NCBI GenBank assembly: GCA_002469605.1
Contig: DKMV01000160.1
Coordinates: 1-22,479 of the forward strand
DNA from: Leclercia sp. UBA7405
GTDB taxonomy: Bacteria > Pseudomonadota > Gammaproteobacteria > Enterobacterales > Enterobacteriaceae
Length of the DNA stretch: 22,479 nucleotides
Reading direction: 5' to 3'
In this document: positions 8,569-16,123 of the stretch, in pieces
Layout of the letters: every line of letters starts with the position of its first letter
How positions within the stretch are numbered: position 1 is the stretch's first letter
Translations under genes and position numbers: made by a program
Notes under the pieces: generated by a model
Told to the model about the DNA's origin: nothing
Database searches by the model: none
What the model saw: only the letters and a program-made list of their open reading frames with translations

Positions 8569-9546
8569 TCAGCGCATCTGATGCTTTTTAAGCAATGCCC
8601 TTAATTGATGGTAGGTCAGGCCCAACAGTTCGGCGGCGCGTTTCTGGTTAAATTTTGCCTCGTTCAGGCTCTGCTCCAGAAGCTGCTTTTCCTGGTCGAG
8701 CTGGAACTGGCGTAAATCGAGCGGCAGGGTGGGAGAAGCCGCCGCACGGGGTGCCGCTTCTGGCTCCGCTTTAGGCCGGAAAAAGGGATCGATAATGATA
8801 TCGTCCAGTTCGGTTTCACTGCTGCCGTGACGATAGACCGACCGCTCGACCACGTTTTTCAGCTCGCGGATATTGCCCGGCCAGCGGTAGTTAAGCAGGG
8901 TCTCCCGGGCGCGCTCGCTGAAGCCAGGGAATAGCGGCAGGCCGAGTTCGCGGCACATCTGAATAGCGAACTGCTCCGCCATTAACATGATATCGCTACG
9001 GCGCTCGCGCAGCGGAGGCAGGAGGACCACGTCAAAGGCCAGCCGGTCCAGCAGATCGGCGCGGAACTTATCCTGTTCGACCATCTCCGGCAGGTTGGCA
9101 TTGGTGGCGCACACTAATCGCACGTTCACCTGCAGCGGCTGGCTGCCGCCCACGCGCTCTAACTCGCCATACTCAATGACGCGCAGCAGCTTCTCCTGCA
9201 CCAGCATGGGCGCGGTGGCCAGCTCATCAAGAAACAGCGTGCCGCCGTCGGCCCGCTCAAAACGGCCCGGATGACGCTTCTGCGCGCCGGTAAAGGCCCC
9301 GGCCTCATGGCCAAAAAGCTCGGTATCCAGCAGGTTTTCGTTCAGAGCGGCGCAGTTAAGCGAGATAAAGGGGCCGTCCCAGCGTTGGGAGAGATAGTGC
9401 AGGCGGTTGGCGATCAGCTCTTTACCTGTGCCGCGCTCGCCAATGATTAGCACCGGCTTATTCAGCGGCGCCAGGCGTGAAACCTGCTCCAGTACCTCCA
9501 GAAAGGCGTTGGCCTCGCCTAACAGGGTATCTTTAAATTCTGCCAT
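8569..9546 (-). CDS. pspF: PspF, sigma54-dependent activator of the phage-shock operon
   Basis: AAA+ bacterial enhancer-binding protein that remodels sigma54 RNA polymerase at the psp promoter. Starting at 9546 (MAEFKDTLLGEAN) it has 325 residues. An ATG five codons upstream (9561) is possible, but the E. coli protein begins at MAE and numbering then matches. Visible motifs: Walker A GERGTGKE (36-43), sigma54-contacting loop GAFTGA (83-88), Walker B GGTLFLDEL, and a C-terminal Fis-type helix-turn-helix (NQKRAAELLGLTYHQLRALL). Trp56, the residue through which PspA inhibits PspF, is conserved. As in E. coli there is no N-terminal receiver domain; control is by PspA binding. Divergent from pspA, it should repress its own expression from the shared region. 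Confidence 0.97.
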   Translation of the reverse strand: MAEFKDTLLGEANAFLEVLEQVSRLAPLNKPVLIIGERGTGKELIANRLHYLSQRWDGPFISLNCAALNENLLDTELFGHEAGAFTGAQKRHPGRFERADGGTLFLDELATAPMLVQEKLLRVIEYGELERVGGSQPLQVNVRLVCATNANLPEMVEQDKFRADLLDRLAFDVVLLPPLRERRSDIMLMAEQFAIQMCRELGLPLFPGFSERARETLLNYRWPGNIRELKNVVERSVYRHGSSETELDDIIIDPFFRPKAEPEAAPRAAASPTLPLDLRQFQLDQEKQLLEQSLNEAKFNQKRAAELLGLTYHQLRALLKKHQMR

Positions 9547-9569
9547 GATGAAATTGACCATTATGTGGT

Positions 9570-9578
9570 GTGATTCAC
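9570..9578. promoter_or_regulatory. Likely PspF upstream activating site
   Basis: GTGATTCAC, a perfect dyad within GTGTGATTCACTAAGC, lies about 95 bp upstream of the expected pspA start, in the range where PspF binds in E. coli. It is also close to the pspF start codon, consistent with PspF autorepression. The exact site limits are inferred. Confidence 0.45.
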
Positions 9579-9626
9579 TAAGCGAGAGTAGGGGCTAAGG
9601 GCGACAAAAGCAAGTCACACTATACA

Positions 9627-9639
9627 AATCAACAAGATA
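9627..9639 (+). promoter_or_regulatory. Likely IHF site between PspF site and sigma54 promoter
   Basis: AATCAACAAGATA matches the IHF consensus WATCAANNNNTTR at all but one fixed position. It lies between the dyad at 9570-9578 and the -24 element, as in the E. coli pspA promoter where IHF bends the DNA to bring PspF to sigma54 polymerase. The overlapping minus-strand TATAGT (9624-9619) is a possible -10 for pspF. Confidence 0.5.
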
Positions 9640-9645
9640 AAAAGT

Positions 9646-9661
9646 TGGCACGGCTTTTGTA
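9646..9661 (+). promoter_or_regulatory. Sigma54 (RpoN) promoter of pspABCD
   Basis: TTGGCACGGCTTTTGTA carries the -24 GG (9647-9648) and the -12 element TTTTGT, with exactly 10 nt between GG and the G at 9659. The -12 dinucleotide is GT rather than GC. Transcription should begin near 9671, leaving a leader of about 40 nt. Position and architecture match the known psp promoter. Confidence 0.85.
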
Positions 9662-9712
9662 TTAACTCTGTAGCAGGGCTTAGCCCGATAACAGAACTAT
9701 GAGGATCAAATT

Positions 9713-10381
9713 ATGGGTATTTTTTCTCGTTTTGCCGACATCGTGAACGCCAACATCAACTCACTGCTGGAGAAAGCGGAAGATCCGCAGAAGCTGGTGC
9801 GTCTGATGATCCAGGAGATGGAAGATACGCTGGTTGAAGTGCGTTCTACCTCCGCCCGTGCGCTGGCCGAAAAGAAACAGTTAAGTCGCCGCATTGAACA
9901 GGCCACTGCCCAGCAGGCCGAATGGCAGGAAAAGGCCGAGCTGGCGCTGCGTAAAGAGAAAGACGATCTGGCGCGTTCGGCGCTGATTGAAAAACAGAAG
10001 CTGACGGATATTGTTGCCACCCTCGAGCACGAAGTGACGCTGGTGGACGAAACCCTGGCCCGTATGAAAAAAGAGATCGCCGAGCTTGAGAACAAGCTGA
10101 GCGAAACCCGCGCCCGTCAGCAGGCGCTGGCGCTGCGCCACCAGGCGGCAAGCACGTCGCGCGACGTGCGCCGTCAGCTGGACAGCGGCAAGCTGGACGA
10201 AGCCATGGCCCGTTTCGAGTCGTTTGAACGCCGTATCGATCAGATGGAAGCAGAAGCCGAAAGCCACAGCTTTGGCAAACAGAAATCGCTGGATCAGCAG
10301 TTTGCCGATCTGAAAGCCGACGATGAAATCAGCGAGCAACTGGCCGCGCTTAAAGCCAGAATGAAACAAGATAATCAATAA
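9713..10381 (+). CDS. pspA: Phage shock protein A
   Basis: Peripheral inner-membrane protein of the PspA/IM30/ESCRT-III family, 222 residues as in E. coli. In the cytoplasm it binds PspF and blocks activation; when the membrane is stressed it moves to the membrane, assembles and limits proton leakage. The N-terminal amphipathic helix [19 protein letters not shown] is followed by an almost wholly alpha-helical, coiled-coil body rich in Glu, Lys, Gln and Arg. GAGGA (9701-9705) lies 7 nt before the ATG. First gene of the operon, it is separated from pspB by a strong hairpin that may raise PspA over PspBCD. Confidence 0.98.
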   Translation: MGIFSRFADIVNANINSLLEKAEDPQKLVRLMIQEMEDTLVEVRSTSARALAEKKQLSRRIEQATAQQAEWQEKAELALRKEKDDLARSALIEKQKLTDIVATLEHEVTLVDETLARMKKEIAELENKLSETRARQQALALRHQAASTSRDVRRQLDSGKLDEAMARFESFERRIDQMEAEAESHSFGKQKSLDQQFADLKADDEISEQLAALKARMKQDNQ

Positions 10382-10389
10382 TAATCACA

Positions 10390-10409
10390 GCGGCGCCGGC
10401 GGGCGCCGC
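10390..10409 (+). other. Perfect GC hairpin between pspA and pspB
   Basis: GCGGCGCC and GGCGCCGC form an 8-bp all-GC stem with a GGCG loop, 9 nt after the pspA stop. There is no T-run, so it is more likely an mRNA-stabilising or processing element, or a partial attenuator, than a full terminator. Such a structure could explain excess PspA over PspB/PspC. Confidence 0.6.
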
Positions 10410-10432
10410 CACTCATAAGACAAGGAGTAGAC

Positions 10433-10657
10433 ATGAGCGCGCTTTTTCTTGCCATTCCGCTAACCATTTTTGTGCTGTTTGTTCTGCCGATTTGGCTCTG
10501 GCTCCACTACAGCAACCGTTCTTCCCGCGGCGAGCTGTCGCAAAACGAGCACCAGCGTCTGGGACAGTTAACCGACGACGCCAAAAAAATGCGTGAACGC
10601 ATTCAGGCGCTGGAAGCGATCCTGGACGCGGAACATCCGAACTGGAGGGATCGCTAA
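10433..10657 (+). CDS. pspB: Phage shock protein B, inner-membrane sensor partner
   Basis: Small integral inner-membrane protein, 74 residues. One membrane helix (about 5-26, ALFLAIPLTIFVLFVLPIWLWL) precedes a charged cytoplasmic helix with leucine-zipper character. With PspC it senses membrane damage and draws PspA away from PspF. AAGGAG sits 5-6 nt before the ATG. It overlaps the pspC start by one base (TAATG). Confidence 0.97.
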   Translation: MSALFLAIPLTIFVLFVLPIWLWLHYSNRSSRGELSQNEHQRLGQLTDDAKKMRERIQALEAILDAEHPNWRDR

Positions 10658-11016
10658 TGGCCGGACTGAATCTGAATAAAAAATTGTGGCGTATTCCCCA
10701 GAAGGGGATGGTGCGCGGGGTCTGCGCCGGGCTGGCGCATTATCTGGACGTGCCGGTGAAGCTGGTGCGGGTCGTTACCGTGCTCTCCATCTTCTTTGGC
10801 CTGGCATTTATCACCCTGGTGGCCTATATCATTTTATCCTTCGTGCTGGATCCAATGCCGGACGGCGCGCTGGACGGCGAGGACGCCCCCACCAGCAGCG
10901 AGCTGCTGGATGCCGTAGACGCCGAGCTGTCGGCAGGCGAAAAGCGCCTGCGCGAAATGGAGCGTTATGTGACCTCCGATACCTTTACGCTGCGAAGCCG
11001 TTTTCGTCAGCTTTAA
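10657..11016 (+). CDS. pspC: Phage shock protein C
   Basis: Inner-membrane sensor with a PspC domain, 119 residues. The motif [21 protein letters not shown] at the N-terminus is diagnostic, followed by a membrane segment (about 45-67, [21 protein letters not shown]) and a charged C-terminal tail. It works with PspB to relieve PspA inhibition of PspF and protects cells from secretin mislocalisation. Its one-base overlap with pspB indicates coupled translation. Confidence 0.97.
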   Translation: MAGLNLNKKLWRIPQKGMVRGVCAGLAHYLDVPVKLVRVVTVLSIFFGLAFITLVAYIILSFVLDPMPDGALDGEDAPTSSELLDAVDAELSAGEKRLREMERYVTSDTFTLRSRFRQL

Positions 11017-11030
11017 CGAAGAGAGATGCT

Positions 11031-11249
11031 ATGAACCAACGCTGGCAACGGGCCGGACACAAGGTTAAACCGGGCCTGAAATTCGCAGGGAAGCTGGTTT
11101 TACTCACCGCACTCCGGTACGGCCCTGCGGGCGTAGCGGGCTGGGCGGTGAAATCCGTGGCGCGCAAGCCGGTGAGAATGTTGCTGGCGGTGGCGCTGGA
11201 GCCGATGCTTAAAAAGCTGGCAAACCGCGTCTCCGGCAAGCTTAAATAG
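11031..11249 (+). CDS. pspD: Phage shock protein D
   Basis: The last gene of the psp operon encodes 72 residues starting [20 protein letters not shown], close to E. coli PspD (73 residues). It is basic, with a hydrophobic middle ([21 protein letters not shown]), and is predicted to associate with the inner membrane; its role is not well defined. GAGAG lies a few bases before the ATG at 11031, 14 nt after the pspC stop. The same frame is open much further upstream, but that stretch is pspC read out of frame. No pspE (rhodanese) follows, unlike E. coli. Confidence 0.93.
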   Translation: MNQRWQRAGHKVKPGLKFAGKLVLLTALRYGPAGVAGWAVKSVARKPVRMLLAVALEPMLKKLANRVSGKLK

Positions 11250-11256
11250 TATCTGA

Positions 11257-11277
11257 CGGCACGCGCCCACCGTGCCG
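11257..11277 (+). terminator. Hairpin at the end of the psp operon
   Basis: CGGCACG and CGTGCCG make a 7-bp stem with a 7-nt loop, 8 nt after the pspD stop. Only a short mixed pyrimidine tract (GTTCCCCTC) follows, so termination may be partial. It plausibly marks the 3' end of the psp mRNA. Confidence 0.45.
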
Positions 11278-11290
11278 GTTCCCCTCAGGG

Positions 11291-11319
11291 CTTTTATTCC
11301 CCCGCATTGATCCCCATGT
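11291..11319 (+). promoter_or_regulatory. Candidate sigma32 (heat-shock) promoter of ycjXF
   Basis: CCCCATGT (11312-11319) fits the sigma32 -10 consensus CCCCATnT exactly. GGCTTTTA upstream gives a partial -35 (CTTTTA 11291-11296 against CTTGAA), with 15 nt between. The ycjX ATG is 45 nt downstream. ycjX is counted in the E. coli heat-shock regulon, which supports this reading. Confidence 0.55.
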
Positions 11320-11364
11320 AATATCTTTAAAAAAATAATTCCTTCAGGGCATAACAGGATGGCG

Positions 11365-12762
11365 ATGAAGCGATTTAAATCTGAACTCAACTCGCTGGTT
11401 AACCGCGGGGTCGATCGTCACTTACGCCTGGCGGTCACCGGACTGAGCCGCAGCGGCAAAACGGCTTTTATTACCGCGATGGTTAACCAGCTGCTGAATC
11501 TACATGCCGGGGCGCGTCTGCCGCTATTAAGCGCGGTGCGTGAAGAGCGGCTGCTGGGCGTCAAGCGTGTCCCGCAGCGGGATTTCGGCATCCCGCGCTT
11601 CACCTATGATGAAGGGCTGGCCCAGCTGTACGGCACGCCGCCGAGCTGGCCGACGCCGACCCGCGGCGTCAGCGAGATCCGCCTCGCCCTGCGTTTTCGC
11701 TCTAACGACTCCCTGCTGCGCCATTTTAAAGACACTTCCACCCTCTATCTGGAAATTGTCGATTATCCCGGCGAATGGCTGCTCGATCTCCCCATGCTGA
11801 CCCAGGATTACCTCAGCTGGTCGCGGCAGATGACCGGCCTGTTGCAGGGGCAGCGGGCCGAGTGGTCCGCTCGCTGGCGTGCGCTATGTGAAGGGCTGGA
11901 TCCGCTGGCCCCGGCGGATGAAACACGGCTGGCAGCCATTGCCGAAGCCTGGACCGATTACCTGCACCAGTGCAAAAACGAGGGGCTGCACTTTATTCAG
12001 CCGGGCCGTTTTGTGCTGCCGGGCGAAATGGCGGGCGCCCCCGCGCTGCAGTTCTTCCCGTGGCCAGACGTAGAGGCCACGGGCGAATCTAAGCTGGCCC
12101 AGGCGGATAAAAGCACCAACGCCGGAACGCTACGCGAGCGCTTCAACTACTATTGCGACAAGGTGGTCAAAGGTTTTTACACCAACCACTTTCTCCGCTT
12201 CGACCGCCAGATCGTGCTGGTCGACTGCCTGCAGCCTCTGAACAGCGGCCCGCAGGCCTTCAACGATATGCGCCTGGCGCTCACCCAGCTAATGCAGAGC
12301 TTCCACTACGGGCAGCGCACGCTCTTTCGCCGTCTCTTCTCCCCGGTTATCGATAAACTGCTGTTTGCCGCCACCAAGGCGGATCACGTCACGGTGGATC
12401 AGCACGCCAACATGGTGTCGCTCCTGCAACAGCTGGTGCAGGACGCCTGGCAAAATGCCGCCTTTGAAGGCATCAGCATGGACTGCCTGGGGCTGGCCTC
12501 GGTGCAGGCTACCCAGAGCGGCTTAATCGACGTCAACGGCGAAAAGCTCCCGGCGCTGCGCGGCAACCGCCTGAGCGACGGCGAGCCGCTGACGGTCTAT
12601 CCTGGCGAAGTGCCCGCCCGGCTACCCGGCCAGGCATTCTGGCAAAACCAGGGCTTCCAGTTCGAAGCATTTCGTCCGCAAACCATGAACGTTGACCAGC
12701 CGTTACCGCACATCCGCCTGGATGCGGCGCTGGAGTTTTTAATAGGAGATAAACTGCGATGA
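11365..12762 (+). CDS. ycjX: YcjX, DUF463 P-loop NTPase-like stress protein
   Basis: P-loop protein of 465 residues, close to E. coli YcjX throughout. I chose the ATG at 11365 ([15 protein letters not shown]): the only Shine-Dalgarno-like stretch, AACAGG, directly abuts the ATG at 11359 but is 6 nt from this one, and the E. coli protein starts here. Walker A GLSRSGKT (26-33), a G3-like DYPGEW (133-138) and a TKAD base-recognition motif (in [10 protein letters not shown]) point to a GTP-binding fold; GTPase activity is reported for the family. The function is unknown; it is stress inducible and found beside psp genes in many proteobacteria, suggesting a role in envelope stress. It overlaps ycjF by ATGA. 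Confidence 0.93.
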   Translation: MKRFKSELNSLVNRGVDRHLRLAVTGLSRSGKTAFITAMVNQLLNLHAGARLPLLSAVREERLLGVKRVPQRDFGIPRFTYDEGLAQLYGTPPSWPTPTRGVSEIRLALRFRSNDSLLRHFKDTSTLYLEIVDYPGEWLLDLPMLTQDYLSWSRQMTGLLQGQRAEWSARWRALCEGLDPLAPADETRLAAIAEAWTDYLHQCKNEGLHFIQPGRFVLPGEMAGAPALQFFPWPDVEATGESKLAQADKSTNAGTLRERFNYYCDKVVKGFYTNHFLRFDRQIVLVDCLQPLNSGPQAFNDMRLALTQLMQSFHYGQRTLFRRLFSPVIDKLLFAATKADHVTVDQHANMVSLLQQLVQDAWQNAAFEGISMDCLGLASVQATQSGLIDVNGEKLPALRGNRLSDGEPLTVYPGEVPARLPGQAFWQNQGFQFEAFRPQTMNVDQPLPHIRLDAALEFLIGDKLR

Positions 12763-13808
12763 CGGAACCGCTAAAACCGCGTATCGATTTTTCCGGGCCG
12801 CTGGAGCCGGAGCGCAGCGAAGCCTTTCGCGCCGCGCAGACCTTCGACGGCCCGCAGGCAGATAACTTTGCTCCCGCCGTCACCGATCCTTTGCTTACCG
12901 AAGAGGGGCCGGCCGAAGCGGTGGTCGAGCAGGCGCTGCGCCCAAAACGCAGCCTGTGGCGCAAAATGGTCACCGCCGGGCTGGCGCTGTTCGGCGTGAG
13001 CGTAGCGGGTCAGGGGGTGCAGTGGACAATGAACGCCTGGCAGACCCAGGACTGGGTGGCGCTGGGAGGCTGTGCCGCCGGGGCGCTGATTATTGGCGCT
13101 GGAGTAGGATCGCTAGCCACCGAATGGCGCCGCCTGTGGCGCCTGCGCCAGCGCGCCCACGAGCGCGATGAAGCCCGCGATCTGCTCCACAGCCACGCTA
13201 ACGGTAAAGGCCGCGAGTTTTGCGAAAAGCTGGCCCGCCAGGCGGGGCTGGATCAGTCGCACCCGGCGCTACAGCGCTGGTACGCCGCCATTCACGAAAC
13301 GCAAAACGACAGAGAGGTGGTCTCCCTGTACGCCCATCTGGTGCAGCCGGTGCTGGATGCCCAGGCGCGCCGGGAGATCAGCCGTTCGGCGGCAGAATCG
13401 ACATTAATGATTGCCGTCAGCCCGCTGGCGCTGGTGGATATGGCTTTTATCGCCTGGCGCAATTTACGGCTTATTAATCGTATCGCCACCCTCTACGGCA
13501 TTGAGCTGGGTTACTACAGCCGCCTGCGTCTGTTTCGCCTGGTGCTGCTGAACATTGCCTTTGCTGGCGCGACGGAGCTGGTACGCGAGGTGGGCATGGA
13601 CTGGATGTCGCAGGATCTGGCCGCTCGTCTCTCCACCCGCGCCGCGCAGGGGATTGGCGCAGGTCTGCTGACCGCGCGTCTGGGGATCAAGGCCATGGAG
13701 CTCTGCCGCCCGCTGCCCTGGCTCGACGACGATAAGCCCCGGCTGGGGGATTTTCGCCGGGAGCTGATTGGCCAGCTGAAAGAGACGCTGAACAAAAAGC
13801 CGCAATAA
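12759..13808 (+). CDS. ycjF: YcjF, UPF0283/DUF697 inner-membrane protein
   Basis: The protein has 349 residues and closely matches E. coli YcjF. A variable acidic N-terminal 60 residues precedes two membrane segments (about 70-90, [19 protein letters not shown], and about 97-116, [20 protein letters not shown]). A large conserved C-terminal DUF697 domain has a further hydrophobic stretch ([20 protein letters not shown]). It is coupled to ycjX through a 4-nt overlap, so the two probably act together at the inner membrane; the molecular role is not known. No terminator was seen before tyrR. Confidence 0.94.
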   Translation: MTEPLKPRIDFSGPLEPERSEAFRAAQTFDGPQADNFAPAVTDPLLTEEGPAEAVVEQALRPKRSLWRKMVTAGLALFGVSVAGQGVQWTMNAWQTQDWVALGGCAAGALIIGAGVGSLATEWRRLWRLRQRAHERDEARDLLHSHANGKGREFCEKLARQAGLDQSHPALQRWYAAIHETQNDREVVSLYAHLVQPVLDAQARREISRSAAESTLMIAVSPLALVDMAFIAWRNLRLINRIATLYGIELGYYSRLRLFRLVLLNIAFAGATELVREVGMDWMSQDLAARLSTRAAQGIGAGLLTARLGIKAMELCRPLPWLDDDKPRLGDFRRELIGQLKETLNKKPQ

Positions 13809-13836
13809 GCCCATAGAGCGGTTGATATTTCCGCAG

Positions 13837-13858
13837 GCTGTCAATATTTGTTGACAGC
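13837..13858. promoter_or_regulatory. TyrR operator (TYR R box) of tyrR
   Basis: GCTGTCAA-TATTTG-TTGACAGC is a perfect 8-bp dyad with a 6-nt centre, built as the TGTAAA-N6-TTTACA TyrR box. Its right arm contains the -35 hexamer TTGACA, so bound TyrR would block polymerase. It lies about 65 nt upstream of tyrR, which is autoregulated in E. coli through a very similar box. Confidence 0.85.
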
Positions 13859-13880
13859 TATCTTCCTGAATGTCGATATC
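13851..13880 (+). promoter_or_regulatory. Candidate sigma70 promoter of tyrR
   Basis: Consensus -35 TTGACA (13851-13856), 18-nt spacer and weak -10 GATATC (13875-13880). The overlap of the -35 with the TyrR dyad supports the assignment. The leader would be about 35 nt. Confidence 0.55.
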
Positions 13881-13922
13881 TGGCTTATTATTTGAAGGTT
13901 ACCGGCTTATAGGTGTTTTCCC

Positions 13923-15467
13923 ATGCGTCTGGAAGTTTTTTGTAAGGACCGTCTCGGCCTGACCCGCGAATTACTCGATCTGCTTGTTTTACGTAGCATT
14001 GATCTGCGTGGCATTGAGATCGATCCGGTCGGCAAGATTTACCTCAATTTCGCTGAAATCGAATTTGATACATTCAGTAGCCTGATGGCGGAGATCCGCC
14101 GTATCACTGGCGTTACGGATGTACGTACCGTTCCCTGGATGCCTTCCGAGCGGGAGCATCTGGCGCTGAGCGCGCTGCTGGAAGCGATGCCGGAGCCTTT
14201 CTTATCGCTCGATCTGAAAAGCAAAATCGAGCGTGCCAACCTCGCCAGCTGCCAGCTCTTTGGCCTGGAGTCGGCCAACCTGAGCAATCACACCGCGCCA
14301 CAGCTTATTCCGGGCTTTAATTTTCAGCGCTGGCTTGAGAGCAATCCGCAATCCACCCACAGCGAACACGTGGTGATCCACGGTCAGAACTTCCTGATGG
14401 AGATCACCCCGGTGTATCTGCAGGGTGAGAGCGAAGCCAGCGTTCTGACCGGGGCGGTGATTATGCTGCGCTCAACTATCCGCATGGGCCGCCAGCTGCA
14501 GAATCTTACCAGCCAGGATGTGGGTGCCTTCAGCCAGATCATCGCCGTGAGCGCGAAGATGCGTCACGTTGTTGACCAGGCGCGCAAGCTGGCGAACCTG
14601 AGCGCGCCGCTGCTGATTACCGGCGATACCGGTACGGGCAAAGATCTGCTGGCGCACGCGGTGCATCAGGCCGGCCCGCGGGCGGGCAAGCCTTACCTCG
14701 CCCTAAACTGCGCCTCCATTCCGGAGGATGCGGTGGAGAGCGAGCTGTTCGGCCACGCGCCGGAAGGGAAAAAAGGCTTCTTCGAGCAGGCCAACGGCGG
14801 TTCGGTGCTGCTGGATGAGATTGGCGAAATGTCGCCGCGGATGCAGGCCAAACTGCTGCGCTTCCTTAACGACGGCACCTTCCGCCGGGTGGGGGAAGAT
14901 CATGAAGTGCATGTGGATGTGCGGGTGATTTGCGCCACCCAGAAGAACCTGGTGGAGCTGGTGCAAAAAGGGGTCTTCCGGGAAGATCTCTACTATCGCC
15001 TTAACGTGCTGACCCTGAATATCCCGCCGCTGCGCGACTGCCCGCAGGACATCATGCCGTTAACCGAGCTCTTTGTGGCGCGCTTTGCCGATGAGCAGGG
15101 CATTCCGCGGCCGAAGTTTTCTGCCGATCTGAGCAATGTGCTGACCCGCTACGGCTGGCCGGGCAACGTCCGCCAGCTTAAAAACGCGATTTACCGCGCC
15201 CTGACGCAGCTGGAAGGTTTTGAGCTTCGTCCGCAGGATATTCTGCTGCCGGATTACGATGCCGGATCGGTGGCGGTGGGAGAAGAGGCGATGGAAGGCT
15301 CGCTGGACGATATTACCAGCCGCTTTGAACGCTCGGTGCTGACCCAGCTCTATCGCAGCTACCCCAGCACGCGTAAGCTGGCGAAGCGTCTTGGGGTATC
15401 TCATACCGCGATTGCGAACAAACTGCGCGAATACGGCCTGAGCCAGAAAAAAGGTGAAGAGTCATAA
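13923..15467 (+). CDS. tyrR: TyrR, aromatic amino acid regulator
   Basis: Transcription factor controlling aromatic amino acid synthesis and transport genes in response to tyrosine, phenylalanine and tryptophan; 514 residues. Domains in order: ACT domain (about 1-75), PAS domain (about 78-115), AAA+ core with Walker A GDTGTGKD (234-241) and Walker B SVLLDEIGE, and a C-terminal helix-turn-helix (482-506, STRKLAKRLGVSHTAIANKL). Arg2 and Arg10, needed for activation in E. coli, are present. The sigma54-contact loop GAFTGA is replaced by HAPEGKKG, as expected because TyrR acts with sigma70. No good Shine-Dalgarno precedes the ATG (only GGTGTTTTCCC). Confidence 0.97.
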   Translation: MRLEVFCKDRLGLTRELLDLLVLRSIDLRGIEIDPVGKIYLNFAEIEFDTFSSLMAEIRRITGVTDVRTVPWMPSEREHLALSALLEAMPEPFLSLDLKSKIERANLASCQLFGLESANLSNHTAPQLIPGFNFQRWLESNPQSTHSEHVVIHGQNFLMEITPVYLQGESEASVLTGAVIMLRSTIRMGRQLQNLTSQDVGAFSQIIAVSAKMRHVVDQARKLANLSAPLLITGDTGTGKDLLAHAVHQAGPRAGKPYLALNCASIPEDAVESELFGHAPEGKKGFFEQANGGSVLLDEIGEMSPRMQAKLLRFLNDGTFRRVGEDHEVHVDVRVICATQKNLVELVQKGVFREDLYYRLNVLTLNIPPLRDCPQDIMPLTELFVARFADEQGIPRPKFSADLSNVLTRYGWPGNVRQLKNAIYRALTQLEGFELRPQDILLPDYDAGSVAVGEEAMEGSLDDITSRFERSVLTQLYRSYPSTRKLAKRLGVSHTAIANKLREYGLSQKKGEES

Positions 15468-15470
15468 ACG

Positions 15471-15500
15471 AAAAAAGCCTCCGCAGGGAGGCTTTTTTTT
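15471..15500. terminator. Bidirectional terminator between tyrR and tpx
   Basis: AGCCTCC and GGAGGCT pair around a GCAG loop. The stem is preceded by a run of A and followed by eight T, so it works in both directions: for tyrR (stop 4 nt upstream) and for convergent tpx (stop 12 nt away). Confidence 0.93.
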
Positions 15501-15511
15501 GCGTTTTGCGC

Positions 15512-16018
15512 TTAGGCTTTCAGGCTTTCCAGCGCGGCAGCATAGTCCGGCTCGGTGGTGATCTCATTCACCAGCTGGCTGAAGACGACGTTGTCGTTTT
15601 CGTCGATAACGACAACGGCACGAGCGGTCAGCCCTTTCAGGGCGCCTTCGGCGATACCCACGCCGTAGTTTTCGAGGAAGTCCGGGTTACGCAGGGTAGA
15701 CAGGGTGATAACGTTGCTCAGGCCTTCTGCACCGCAGAAGCGGGACTGGGCGAACGGCAGGTCGGCAGAGATGCACAGCACCACGGTGTTGTCCATTTCG
15801 GTCGCCAGCTGGTTGAATTTACGCACGGAGGCGGCGCACACGCCGGTATCGATGCTCGGGAAAATGTTAAGCACTTTACGTTTGCCGGCAAACTGGCTCA
15901 ACGCGACGTCGGACAGATCTTTTGCCACGAGAGTAAAAGCCTGCGCCTTGCTACCAGCCTGCGGAATAGCGCCTGCAACAGAAACCGGATTGCCCTGAAA
16001 ATGTACGAGTTGTGACAT
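15512..16018 (-). CDS. tpx: Tpx, thiol peroxidase (atypical 2-Cys peroxiredoxin)
   Basis: Periplasm-associated or cytoplasmic thioredoxin-dependent peroxidase that reduces H2O2 and alkyl hydroperoxides, with preference for lipid hydroperoxides; 168 residues as in E. coli. The peroxidatic Cys61 lies in [15 protein letters not shown], the resolving Cys95 in [10 protein letters not shown], and Cys82 is also conserved. The start [16 protein letters not shown] agrees with the family, and AGGAAG sits upstream. Divergent from ycjG across a 105-nt shared region; in E. coli tpx is repressed by ArcA under anaerobiosis, though no site is claimed here. Confidence 0.98.
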   Translation of the reverse strand: MSQLVHFQGNPVSVAGAIPQAGSKAQAFTLVAKDLSDVALSQFAGKRKVLNIFPSIDTGVCAASVRKFNQLATEMDNTVVLCISADLPFAQSRFCGAEGLSNVITLSTLRNPDFLENYGVGIAEGALKGLTARAVVVIDENDNVVFSQLVNEITTEPDYAAALESLKA

Positions 16019-16071
16019 GGATATCTTCCTGTTTACATATAGTTAACGTCGCCGCTAGTGTATGACATCCG

Positions 16072-16100
16072 CTGATAACACGGCAAACCCTATTTATGAT
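16072..16100 (+). promoter_or_regulatory. Candidate sigma70 promoter of ycjG
   Basis: CTGATA (16072-16077, 4 of 6) and TATGAT (16095-16100, 5 of 6) with a 17-nt spacer, ending 24 nt before the ycjG ATG. It overlaps the tpx upstream region. Confidence 0.4.
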
Positions 16101-16123
16101 AAGTCGCCCTACAGGAGTAAGTC

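Noticed and set aside
9547..9561. Upstream start of pspF adding MVNFI
   Set aside because: Known PspF begins MAE, and motif numbering (GAFTGA 83-88, Trp56) fits the downstream ATG.
10686..11030. Long N-terminal extension of pspD, 187 codons in total
   Set aside because: The extra part is pspC read in another frame; PspD is about 73 residues and starts at 11031.
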